From the IMG/VR virus record IMGVR_UViG_3300011113_000176, positions 1-28,684 of that record: DNA of 28,684 bases, one strand, 5' to 3'. Shown piece after piece: positions 8,968 through 17,220 of this stretch (the first letter of the stretch is position 1; every line of letters starts with the position of its first letter). A model generated the notes under the pieces. The model worked only from the letters and a program-made list of their open reading frames with translations. It did not search any database and was not told where the DNA came from. This stretch comes from a virus. The translations under genes and the position numbers were made by a program.

Positions 8968-11900
8968 TTAGTCCCTCAAGAAATTAGCGAATAGAACATC
9001 GAACGCTGAACTTGCATTTGCATCTGTAGAAGCTACTTCTCTCAACTCAATAAGAGCTGCTTCCCTTAGACTCTTTCTGATATTTACATCTTTCTCACTG
9101 CGAGAGTTGTACACAGTTCCTACGTTATACTGATACTCTTCGTAGATGTTAATCATCTTACGTATGGCATTGGCACCAGGAGTATCAATGTCTGTTTCCG
9201 CAAGCATGCGCTTTAGGTCTGCATAGGACTGTTGGCGTTCTACAACTTTGGAAGCAGACTCAGCTAGGTCTAACTCTAGCAATGGTCTTGTGGCCCTGTA
9301 TTCTTGGGACCACAGCCCCCACTTTTCTCTAAGTTGCTTCTTCTGTTGATCGCTTGTTGCGCGGGCCAACATGCTCTCATATACATCTCGTTGTTCAAAG
9401 TAATACTGACGAGATCTGGATACAAATACTTCTTGTAAGAAGTCACCAACAAGTTTGCTCTGTCGGAAACCTTCTGCCTTTAAAGTTTTGTAAGCATCGA
9501 ATGTAAACTCGCCGGTCTGCGGGATTAGGTAACTAGATCCCTCTGGATACTTCTTGACGAGGTCACGATTGTTGGCTACCCATGCAGAAGCTTCTTGGCT
9601 TGTCTTGAACCTACCCATAACACGTGGGTCGGATTCGCTCACGGTGAATGGTACTTGGTCTGGGAACAATCGCACCCACTCGGCCATAGCTCGTCCAACT
9701 GGATCTGGTTTGTCTGCGTATCTGTTGATAAGTTCTAGCCACACTTGCTTAAAGTTTGTTCGTTGGTTATCACGAACCCAGTCTGCCATATCGCTCTGGA
9801 GTTGGATTCCTGGGCTAGCTGGCACAATAAAACCTAAAGCAAACCGAACTCCCAAAATGCTGTGAATGGTTGTCTTGAGTCTGTCTTGGTACTGTTGTAC
9901 TTCACCAGGTGTGGCACCAACTGACGGTGTTTTGCCTGCTGCCTCTAGATATGTGACAGCCTTTCGGAATGCGGAGGCATATTGAGAATCCCTCTCATCC
10001 CTATCCATCAAGTTTAAAGCTTTGTTGATATGTCCTGGTAGGAAAGCATTGACGAGATCTGTATCTTCAGAGTACTTACCAAGAACATACTTCTCAGTAG
10101 ATGCCACCTCTCGACCAGCTCTTGATACAAAAGGAAGATCTGATTCTTCTAATGCTCCAGCTATCTTGTAGATAGTCTTGATGGGAACTGCAGCTAGAGG
10201 ACCGCTGAATGTAGGTATCCAGGAGTTTGGGTCTGCTGATGGCGTAAGCATCTTGATAGATGCACCAAATTGTAATGGCATTGGAGCCACAAACTTGTCA
10301 CCAAGACCGAATACACTTAATGCTTTGTTAACCGCATTGTATACTGGCGCTACACCTGGGTAGATAAAGTACGGTTCGCCCTGGTCATCTCGCTGTACGA
10401 AACCAGCATGGGTTACGCCCTCATATGTCAAGGCTACTTTACGCAGTCCTTCTGGACTGTACCTAGTCACACGGTATAAACGGCGGTAGGCGTCCTCTGT
10501 CGCACGATAGAACCGGGCAAAGTTACGCGTATTCCATGCTAAGTATGAACGCACCTCAGGATTATCTACGAACGATAAAACTCGTTCTACTGCCAAGTTC
10601 TCAGATAGAGCAACTACTTGACGAGTGGCTGCATCTTTGGCATAATCTAGTGGCATTCCGCTCTTGAGAAAAGATTCTTCTAGTTGCTTACGGAATGGTT
10701 CAAGGTCGCGTCGAATGTGAAACGAAGCGTCGATAACAAGACCATCTCGGGAGAACCTAGCGTTGGCCCCTGCTGCTTTGTCCCAACCCCAACGTACCAT
10801 GTCAGCAATATAGTTATCTGACTGAGAAGCTGGTATAAACTTTGGCAAGGTAAGTGCTATTGGAAGATCATCTATGTTCTGTGGTAAATCAGATACCTTT
10901 GTCACACCATTAGGATCGATCTTTAATACGCCATTCTTATCTGGCTTGACCATTTTGTCTAATAAGTTATTATTGATCTCTCCATTACGTCTGCCAAACA
11001 AGACTCGAAGGTCTTGGTATACAGCAGCCGCATGTTGAGATGAAGTATAGTTTAGATCTTGGTATCTTTCCATACCCTTTTTCATCTTCTGAAACTGGGG
11101 TAGGTCATCTATCATCTGTGATAACTCTGCGATAAACGCCTGGCTATCGTTCTGGTGCTTCTTAAGTAATACTATTCCTAGAGATGCAAGTGGATCTCGC
11201 GCTCTTGAACCGAGTTGGAATCCCCAACCAATGGCAGTTTCAGAATCTAATGCTCTAGGCACAAACTCTGAACCGTACATTCTTCGATAGTTCTTATCGT
11301 CAAAGGTGAAGTCTACTACTTTGCCACGCTTACGAGCTTGTCGGCCTACTGTGCTAATAGCATTCTGGCCAAGAGCAAAGTTGTATGCTCCCTCGGCTAC
11401 CTCACCAAGGAGGTTCTCGTAGTTTCCATACATGGAAAACTCGTACGCAAATTGGTCGTATTGATCTTTAAAGACACCTCTTACGGCATCGTCAAACTTG
11501 TCATCTAGTAGACCTTTTGCTAGGATTTGTCGCTTGGCAATATCTTTTTCAGATACTGTAGTAGCCACATTCCCATTGGCAAGCTTATAGGTGCCATTGT
11601 CAACTGCAGCAAACTCATTAGCTATCTCTTTAGACTTTCCGCTACGGACAAGTCTATTGATCATACCCAATTCAAGTTCTTTTGACGCAGTTCTGATCTT
11701 TGTAGCCTCGCGTCGTCCTCGTATGAAACCACGAACAGAGACACTGCTTGCAAATCCTACGATAAAGTCTTCGATTGCGTTACGTATTGGAAACCTTGGA
11801 CCTAGAATGGTGGCAGTTGTCCAGGCATCAATAATATCATCTGAAGCTTTCTTGTATTGCAAGCCCCAAACAGATCCCAAAATACCTTCGCGTGCCATAT

Positions 11901-13761
11901 TCTTATCGATATCATCGAGCGATGGCATTAACATGCCGTCAGCCATTTGATCTGGATAAAGTGCGCTATCTACGCCAGCAGCATTCTGTGAAGGAATTTT
12001 GTATAGACCAGTTACTGGGTCGAATACTGGATTAGAGTACGTTCCCTCACGGCCTAGATTACCTATTGTATCTATAAGCTTCTTTCCACCGGGTGTAGCG
12101 TCTGCTCCACGTACGCGTAGTACTGTAGCTGCAAGGCCTTGGGCAATTAAACGACGTTGACCTAGGTCTGCGATTCGGAAAGTATCTTCAATAATGCGAG
12201 CACCAAAACGACCGTAGATTGGTCGCGCCAACTGTCCGATAGCACGAATGGACTTGTCGCTTTCAAGATTCTGTAAGTCTCGTTGGATAGGAATCCGAGC
12301 AAACTTTGCTGATAGTTTGTCAAGTCTGCGATTAATAGCACCAAGTGCCCACCTGCTTTGGAATATAGCAAGTGCTTTATCTTTGTCTTTGAGGCGCTCG
12401 CCGGTACGAAGACCAGCTTCCTTTGCTGATTCAACTCCTGGTTGACCAACCAAACTTCTAGTCAAGGCTTCGCCAGGAGTAATACCGTTAAGGTCAGCCT
12501 CATCAAAGGCAATGTTACGCATAAAAGCTGCGCTATCTTTATTTAAATCAAAGATGCGAGAGCCTGCAGTATAATATTCTAAACGCTTTTTACGAAATTC
12601 GCTTAGACGTGGCATGTACTTGACCCAGTATCCTGGTTGTCCATACATAAGTGGAGCGATATTCTGGGCATCTGTTAAAAAATTCTTTGCAGTCGTAAGA
12701 CTGATTACGCCATTATAGTTGTCATCTGCGTATTTAATCAAAGATTCGGTTACATTATTGTTCATGAACGCAGGATTTAGACGACGCAACTGGCCAGTTA
12801 CCTCGCCAACCTTCATTGGATCTTTGGCTTTACGAGCTTGGACCAACTCATCTGTCAGACGTGTGTACTCTTCCCAGAATCGCGTGATATTACGACCACG
12901 AACAGTATTGGTATCAAATGCTCGAGCTACATTCTCGGCGCTTCCTGCAGTCTTGGATAAAGCGTACTGGGCGCCTCGATACATTTTAGTTGCTTTACCA
13001 AGAAGTAACGTTGGATCTGCTATAATACGGAATGCTGCATCGCCAGTACCAGATAACCAGGTGTAGATTGGTCCTTGACCCTCAAGATCTTCTGGAAGAA
13101 ATGCGTTAGCAATCTGACGACCAGGAGAATACTTGGCTGCATTTACTTTAGCAATGGCTTCAGTAAGTAAATCATCTTTGTTTTGTGCACCAGCGGCTGC
13201 AATGCGCTTCTGATTATCGTTAGTAGCCTCAGCAATGATCTGATCTAGTGGAATACCAGAAGCAATCTTTTGTGCCACAGCAACTCTGTCAGCACCATAT
13301 GCCTGTATGGCTTTTTGGATTCTATCAGGGTTGAAAACTTGCTCACCACGTGCACCAGATTGTCGCCAAGCATCTGAAAGATTTTTATTTTCTGCAATTG
13401 ATATAGCACCAGTACGGTATATACGCGTAGTCTGGTCGCTTAGCCAGTTAGCTGCATTAAATACAGCCTTGATTGGTTCCACAATAGGGCGACTTATAAC
13501 ATAAGCAGCTTGTTCAATAAAAGAACGTTGTGGTTTGGCAGGATCCTCTTTGCCTGGTCCAAAGAATGCAGCCATTGAGGTTTGCTTTTCTGGAGATAGC
13601 AGACTATATTCTTGTTGTGCCACGTTAGCAGGCATACCAACTAAGCGAGTATGTGCTGAGTACATCTCACTCAGTGAATTTATCTGCTGCATTTGCGCTG
13701 GATTAAGATTAGCTCGTTTGGCAGCTTGATAAATGTTAGCTTTATCAAGGTTCTGTGCCAT
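8968..13761 (-). CDS. Very large probable internal/ejection protein, 1597 aa
   Basis: The longest gene in the window, ATG at 13761 in a TAATG overlap. It is soluble-looking and helix-rich. The N-terminus has ANLNPAQMQQINSLSEMYSA; later blocks include WLSGTGDAAFRIIADPTLLL, GPRFPIRNAIEDFIVGFASS, a YLAWNTRNFARFYRATEDAY stretch and WGLWSQEYRATRPLLELDLA. I see no lysozyme or transglycosylase active-site pattern, no tape-measure-like repeats and no clear membrane helices. Proteins of 1300-1700 aa next to the portal and upstream of the scaffold are typical of ejection or internal-core proteins in podovirus-like phages. A polyvalent injected protein is an alternative. The name is positional only. Confidence 0.6.
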   Translation of the reverse strand: MAQNLDKANIYQAAKRANLNPAQMQQINSLSEMYSAHTRLVGMPANVAQQEYSLLSPEKQTSMAAFFGPGKEDPAKPQRSFIEQAAYVISRPIVEPIKAVFNAANWLSDQTTRIYRTGAISIAENKNLSDAWRQSGARGEQVFNPDRIQKAIQAYGADRVAVAQKIASGIPLDQIIAEATNDNQKRIAAAGAQNKDDLLTEAIAKVNAAKYSPGRQIANAFLPEDLEGQGPIYTWLSGTGDAAFRIIADPTLLLGKATKMYRGAQYALSKTAGSAENVARAFDTNTVRGRNITRFWEEYTRLTDELVQARKAKDPMKVGEVTGQLRRLNPAFMNNNVTESLIKYADDNYNGVISLTTAKNFLTDAQNIAPLMYGQPGYWVKYMPRLSEFRKKRLEYYTAGSRIFDLNKDSAAFMRNIAFDEADLNGITPGEALTRSLVGQPGVESAKEAGLRTGERLKDKDKALAIFQSRWALGAINRRLDKLSAKFARIPIQRDLQNLESDKSIRAIGQLARPIYGRFGARIIEDTFRIADLGQRRLIAQGLAATVLRVRGADATPGGKKLIDTIGNLGREGTYSNPVFDPVTGLYKIPSQNAAGVDSALYPDQMADGMLMPSLDDIDKNMAREGILGSVWGLQYKKASDDIIDAWTTATILGPRFPIRNAIEDFIVGFASSVSVRGFIRGRREATKIRTASKELELGMINRLVRSGKSKEIANEFAAVDNGTYKLANGNVATTVSEKDIAKRQILAKGLLDDKFDDAVRGVFKDQYDQFAYEFSMYGNYENLLGEVAEGAYNFALGQNAISTVGRQARKRGKVVDFTFDDKNYRRMYGSEFVPRALDSETAIGWGFQLGSRARDPLASLGIVLLKKHQNDSQAFIAELSQMIDDLPQFQKMKKGMERYQDLNYTSSQHAAAVYQDLRVLFGRRNGEINNNLLDKMVKPDKNGVLKIDPNGVTKVSDLPQNIDDLPIALTLPKFIPASQSDNYIADMVRWGWDKAAGANARFSRDGLVIDASFHIRRDLEPFRKQLEESFLKSGMPLDYAKDAATRQVVALSENLAVERVLSFVDNPEVRSYLAWNTRNFARFYRATEDAYRRLYRVTRYSPEGLRKVALTYEGVTHAGFVQRDDQGEPYFIYPGVAPVYNAVNKALSVFGLGDKFVAPMPLQFGASIKMLTPSADPNSWIPTFSGPLAAVPIKTIYKIAGALEESDLPFVSRAGREVASTEKYVLGKYSEDTDLVNAFLPGHINKALNLMDRDERDSQYASAFRKAVTYLEAAGKTPSVGATPGEVQQYQDRLKTTIHSILGVRFALGFIVPASPGIQLQSDMADWVRDNQRTNFKQVWLELINRYADKPDPVGRAMAEWVRLFPDQVPFTVSESDPRVMGRFKTSQEASAWVANNRDLVKKYPEGSSYLIPQTGEFTFDAYKTLKAEGFRQSKLVGDFLQEVFVSRSRQYYFEQRDVYESMLARATSDQQKKQLREKWGLWSQEYRATRPLLELDLAESASKVVERQQSYADLKRMLAETDIDTPGANAIRKMINIYEEYQYNVGTVYNSRSEKDVNIRKSLREAALIELREVASTDANASSAFDVLFANFLRD

Positions 13762-14156
13762 TAAAATCCTCTAGATACTGCTTGATCGTATAGTAAGGCT
13801 ATCTCACCATTGGTGTCGTATGGCAACATCTGTGCCAAAATCTTTGATAGTGACTCTTGTCCTTGATTCATGCCAAGGATTTCAGGTCCTGGTCCTGGAC
13901 CGTATTGAGAACCGGTAGTTACTGGCTCATCAGGTCGTTCTGTTGGGGCAAAGAGACCTGTTACTTGTGGTGGATTTTTGGGACGACCGCCAACATTATC
14001 AGCGGCACCACGAGTTCTAGCCTTAGGAGCTCCGCTACTTAGTTCTTGCGTCTCTGTACCTTCGCCATAATATGCAGAAGGCAATGTGTCGGTACGCTTT
14101 GAATAGCGACCTGGGCCGGACACTCCGGCTGCTGGATTCATTGGTTCTGCTGTCAT
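13761..14156 (-). CDS. Small proline/glycine-rich late protein, 131 aa
   Basis: I chose the ATG at 14154-14156 (MTAEPMNPAAGVSGPGRYSK) because AGAGGA lies 4-5 bases before it. A TTG at 14207 would extend the protein through the upstream hairpin and is less likely. The first 80 residues are disordered and rich in Pro, Gly, Arg and Thr. The C-terminus folds into a helical tail (ESLSKILAQMLPYDTNGEIA, LLYDQAVSRGF). Its stop overlaps the start of the 1597-aa gene. The GPGRYSKRTD motif is, as far as I recall, common in short phage proteins near the portal. A head-completion or ejection-complex accessory role is possible. Confidence 0.6.
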   Translation of the reverse strand: MTAEPMNPAAGVSGPGRYSKRTDTLPSAYYGEGTETQELSSGAPKARTRGAADNVGGRPKNPPQVTGLFAPTERPDEPVTTGSQYGPGPGPEILGMNQGQESLSKILAQMLPYDTNGEIALLYDQAVSRGF

Positions 14157-14171
14157 AATTCCTCTGTTATT

Positions 14172-14204
14172 ACGTACCGGCTGATTTTTAGTCAGCCGAT
14201 ACGT
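14172..14204 (-). terminator. 13-bp hairpin after the 42-aa gene
   Basis: Arms 14172-14184 and 14192-14204 pair over 13 bp around a 7-base loop. The single imperfect pair is a G-U wobble on the minus-strand RNA. The stem starts 12 bases after the stop at 14216 and ends 16 bases before the 14156 start. No T-run follows. It may be a U-less terminator or an mRNA processing or stabilising element. Confidence 0.5.
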
Positions 14205-14215
14205 CAATGGTTAAT

Positions 14216-14344
14216 TTACTTCTTGCCTCGTCGTCCTGCTGGCGTGGTACCAAAGTATACCTTTCCGCCTGCTGGCTTGGCGGTATCCTTCTTACCCTCT
14301 ACTGGCTGCGCTACTGGAGCGGCTGCACGTGAACCCTTATTCAT
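14216..14344 (-). CDS. Small basic protein, 42 aa, next to the portal gene
   Basis: ATG at 14342-14344 with one of the best ribosome-binding sites in the window, AGGAGGT six bases upstream. It encodes MNKGSRAAAPVAQPVEGKKD, then TAKPAGGKVYFGTTPAGRRG and two lysines, ending TAA at 14216-14218. It is rich in Ala, Pro, Gly and Lys and probably disordered. The strong Shine-Dalgarno and the fit between portal stop and hairpin support it as real. Function unknown. Confidence 0.65.
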   Translation of the reverse strand: MNKGSRAAAPVAQPVEGKKDTAKPAGGKVYFGTTPAGRRGKK

Positions 14345-14354
14345 TTTGCACCTC

Positions 14355-16082
14355 CTAGGCTCCGCCAATGGCGGCTAGTAATTGACCTATACCAGGTCGT
14401 CCTTGTTGTTGTGGCTCTTGTACTGTTCCTTCTGGCGTCATTGCTTGCGGGCCTTGCGGAACTCCAGGTGCCATCATTTGTTCTTGTGCCATAGGAGCTG
14501 GTTGCTCTACTGGGGCAAAGGCTTTTTCTACAATATTTTCTAGCTGTAGTCCCTTTTGGCGACCTGTAATAACGGAAGCAATGCGTTGAATAATCTGCGT
14601 TGGATCTTGACCTGCTGCAGCAATCTGTGGAATAGCTTGTGCATACTGGGCAATAGCTACTCGTAGTGAGTCACGCATCTCTTCAACATCAATACGTTGC
14701 TCTTCTTGTGTTACGTTGATATCAATCGGAAGTTCTCGTCGTGCATAATCACGAGATACCAACTTATCACTACGCATCTGTAGGAGTGCAATAACTGCAC
14801 GGTTAGGATCCATACCTGACATGATTCCATAGCGAACATCGACTGCATAATCGCCCTTGATATCGCGTGATGGGATATACTTCAAGATATACGGAGTGCC
14901 ATCATCCACACCACGAATAACTTTTTGTTGTGATCCATACATTTTTTCATCTAGCTCAAAGCAGATACCAACGAGCTCGGTGAATAACCGTGCAAACTGT
15001 GCTTGTGCTGATTTGATCTGTGTGTCAAACCCAGCCTGCAGTGCTTGAACACCACGACCGGTGACAACGCTAGCGTCAATGTTACCTGAACGTACTTCTG
15101 GATAACGAGCACCGACACGAAGTTCGCGCTCAAGTACACCAGATTCAGTAAAGACGCCGTTAGGCAACTCGAGTGGTACACGTCGAATCGCTTGTGGGTT
15201 TGCCGAACGCATAATGGAATCAGGGCCGAGTGCCAACTCCTGAACGTCCTGTGGAATTGCGATTGGAGCTTGGATGCTTTTCTCGGCAGCCTGAATCTGT
15301 AATACGGCAAATCGTGCACGCGCTAATTGTACAGAGAGAACGTCATCAAACTGTCCACGTGCTTCACCATCAATAGAAAATCGTGTGGCCACGCGTGCCA
15401 TACACTTGCCAAGAACATTTGGTGTCTTTGAAAGAACCAAGTTTTGGCGTTGTGGGATCATCATAACATCTTGTTCTGCGTCGTGATAACGCACAACTTC
15501 AAGATATGGTGATCCTACTTGCATAGAATTGCGTGGCATGATCTGGTCTGCATACTCTGGGTACTGCATAGCAAGACTCTGCGCGTCCATTTGTAGAACT
15601 TGAGTCAATGATGTTACGCGACCAAATCGATCAATCTCTGGATATGTGCCAAATGGATTGAGCAAACGAATACGTGGTTCGTTGTTTGCGTAATCCATCT
15701 CCACCATTGCTGGTAGCAGACCATATGTGTTAAACCAATCCGCACCGGTATACATCTGCAACTGTAATTCGGATGAGGTAACATAGTAGTTGGCGATACG
15801 GGTGCGGGTATCGGCCGCCTTGCGCTGTGAATCAGATACCATATTGGAAGCTGCACAGTTAAACGAAGGCAGCGGAGCCATTGCCTCAGCAAGATCGCGT
15901 GCGGCAACATCAATAAAGTTTGCGACTAGAGGCTTCGGGTATTCCTCTGAGAACATGGCAGGATAAACTTTACTAATGTCACCTTGACGCACGGAGAGTA
16001 CATCTCGCATACGTTGGTCGCGGGCAGCATAGCGAGTCGTTAGACGTGCTACTTTAGCTGCAATCTCTTTTGCTGTAAGCAA
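14355..16082 (-). CDS. Portal protein
   Basis: 575 aa from a TTG start at 16080-16082, preceded by AAGGAAC; no ATG fits better. Visible blocks are VYPAMFSEEYPKPLVANFID, DWFNTYGLLPAMVEMDYANN with RIRLLNPFGTYPEIDRFGRV, YLEVVRYHDAEQDVMMIP, and the crown-proximal helical part with SAQAQFARLFTELVGICFEL. The C-terminal 50 residues are rich in Pro, Gln and Met and probably flexible. Length, the wing/stem-like organisation and the place between the terminase group and the capsid module fit a dodecameric portal through which DNA is packaged and released. It belongs to the actinophage-like portal group in my judgement; homology was not searched. Confidence 0.8.
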   Translation of the reverse strand: MLTAKEIAAKVARLTTRYAARDQRMRDVLSVRQGDISKVYPAMFSEEYPKPLVANFIDVAARDLAEAMAPLPSFNCAASNMVSDSQRKAADTRTRIANYYVTSSELQLQMYTGADWFNTYGLLPAMVEMDYANNEPRIRLLNPFGTYPEIDRFGRVTSLTQVLQMDAQSLAMQYPEYADQIMPRNSMQVGSPYLEVVRYHDAEQDVMMIPQRQNLVLSKTPNVLGKCMARVATRFSIDGEARGQFDDVLSVQLARARFAVLQIQAAEKSIQAPIAIPQDVQELALGPDSIMRSANPQAIRRVPLELPNGVFTESGVLERELRVGARYPEVRSGNIDASVVTGRGVQALQAGFDTQIKSAQAQFARLFTELVGICFELDEKMYGSQQKVIRGVDDGTPYILKYIPSRDIKGDYAVDVRYGIMSGMDPNRAVIALLQMRSDKLVSRDYARRELPIDINVTQEEQRIDVEEMRDSLRVAIAQYAQAIPQIAAAGQDPTQIIQRIASVITGRQKGLQLENIVEKAFAPVEQPAPMAQEQMMAPGVPQGPQAMTPEGTVQEPQQQGRPGIGQLLAAIGGA

Positions 16083-16091
16083 TGAAGTTCC

Positions 16092-16283
16092 TTACTTCTT
16101 TTTAATCTTCTTTGGCGGACTCTTCTTTGTGGGTTTAGTGTAACCCATACCTGGACCGATTACATCGTAATCTGGTGGAGCCTTCTTGCCCTTGGTTGGT
16201 GGGCGCATGTTACGCTTTAAGTAATCATCAAGCGTAGGATTTTTTGGTAATGGATTTTTTTTTGGTTTTTTAGGAGTGGCCAT
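16092..16283 (-). CDS. Small lysine/proline-rich protein, 63 aa
   Basis: Begins MATPKKPKKNPLPKNPTLDD and ends GYTKPTKKSPPKKIKKK, with about a third of residues lysine. Its ATG shares a base with the stop of the 39-aa gene (TAATG at 16281-16285). A short central segment (DYLKRNMRPPTKGKKAPPDY) may contact DNA or the portal. It is probably disordered. It belongs to the TerL-portal group of basic proteins; no function is known to me. Confidence 0.62.
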   Translation of the reverse strand: MATPKKPKKNPLPKNPTLDDYLKRNMRPPTKGKKAPPDYDVIGPGMGYTKPTKKSPPKKIKKK

Positions 16284-16402
16284 TACTTCTTCTTGCCCAT
16301 CTTCTTCATGGTCATCTTCTTACCAGTCTTCTTAGCTGCCTTCTTGGCTGCTTTCATGCCGGCTGCTGTGTATGGAAATTTCTTACCGTTTACTTCTGGC
16401 AT
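16283..16402 (-). CDS. Very small lysine-rich protein, 39 aa
   Basis: ATG at 16400-16402, stop TAA at 16283-16285 overlapping the next ATG. The sequence is MPEVNGKKFPYTAAGMKAAK followed by KAAKKTGKKMTMKKMGKKK. The M-x-V-x-G-K-x-FPYT-x-x-G pattern followed by a lysine-rich helix is one I recall from several unrelated phages, so it is probably a true conserved mini-protein. The amphipathic basic helix suggests DNA binding or condensation inside the head. Confidence 0.65.
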   Translation of the reverse strand: MPEVNGKKFPYTAAGMKAAKKAAKKTGKKMTMKKMGKKK

Positions 16403-16403
16403 A

Positions 16404-16844
16404 TTAGCGACCCTTCTTCTTTTTGTTAGCTGCTTTCAAAGCACGCTTTTCTACTTTATCGCTTGCTTTTCTATATACTCTTACAGTGCCTCGGTTTGCT
16501 TCATCTGTCATTATTCGAGTTAATGATGGATGGCTCCATGGAGTGTCTATACCAGCAACAACTTTTACGTTTTGTCCAGAACGATCTACTGCATTTGGAC
16601 GTTTCTTATCTTTACCCATAGCTTTAAGAGTAGCGCCCGCTTTCTTACGTTCTGATTTAATATATGATTTTTCTGCTTTGGCTTTTTCTTTCATACCTTT
16701 GCCAAGCTCTTTAAGAGTCGCTCCGGCTTTTTTACGTTCTGATTTAACGTATGCATTTTCTGCCCTCTTGGCAGCTTTCTTAGCAGCACCTTTAGCAGCA
16801 GTTTTTGCAATTGCGTCCAAGATGCCTTTCTTTGGTTGTGGCAT
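16404..16844 (-). CDS. Lysine/alanine-rich protein with internal tandem repeat
   Basis: 146 aa, ATG at 16844. The N-terminus is an alanine/lysine helix (GILDAIAKTAAKGAAKKAAK). A 29-residue unit occurs twice in tandem: AYVKSERKKAGATLKELGK (residues 31-49) and SYIKSERKKAGATLKAMGK (60-78). The second half has a short less-basic domain (VKVVAGIDTPWSHPSLTRIM) and a basic end (VEKRALKAANKKKKGR). The composition recalls histone H1-like or protamine-like proteins. Its place between TerL and portal suggests a virion or packaging role. Confidence 0.65.
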   Translation of the reverse strand: MPQPKKGILDAIAKTAAKGAAKKAAKRAENAYVKSERKKAGATLKELGKGMKEKAKAEKSYIKSERKKAGATLKAMGKDKKRPNAVDRSGQNVKVVAGIDTPWSHPSLTRIMTDEANRGTVRVYRKASDKVEKRALKAANKKKKGR

Positions 16845-16845
16845 G

Positions 16846-17220
16846 TTACTTACCCTTCTTTTTCTTTCTTGTCTTGTTTAGTTTAGGAATAGTAGGAACA
16901 AATGGTTTGATGTTCCTTGTCATTCTTTTTCTTTTTGCTGGATTTGTTTCTGCTAATATTGCCCTAGCTTGGTCGGCATAATGCTTGGCGACTCCAGGAG
17001 GGGTAGCTTTTTTAACAGGTTTTCCTTTGACTACGGCTTTAATTGCTTTGCCGGCTAGCTTAAGCTTTTTAGTTGGAATAGGAATAGCAAGTTGCGCTGC
17101 CTCGAAGGCAGCCTTCTTAATTGCTGCACGCTCTGCAGCTTCTTTTGCTGCCTGTTCGGCTGCCAGTTTTTTACCAGCTTTTTTCCTTCCACCCTTGAAA
17201 GGATCTTTCGGTGCAACCAT
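16846..17220 (-). CDS. Lysine/alanine-rich protein, 124 aa
   Basis: ATG at 17218-17220 overlaps the TerL stop (TAATG). A basic N-terminus (MVAPKDPFKGGRKKAGKKLA) leads into an alanine-rich helix (AAKEAAERAAIKKAAFEAAQ), then a Lys/Pro-rich middle with KAIKAVVKGKPVKKATPPGV, and a basic tail (NPAKRKRMTRNIKPF ... TRKKKKGK). It resembles the 146-aa neighbour in composition but not in detailed sequence. A nucleic-acid-binding head or packaging protein is likely from charge and context alone. Confidence 0.62.
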   Translation of the reverse strand: MVAPKDPFKGGRKKAGKKLAAEQAAKEAAERAAIKKAAFEAAQLAIPIPTKKLKLAGKAIKAVVKGKPVKKATPPGVAKHYADQARAILAETNPAKRKRMTRNIKPFVPTIPKLNKTRKKKKGK

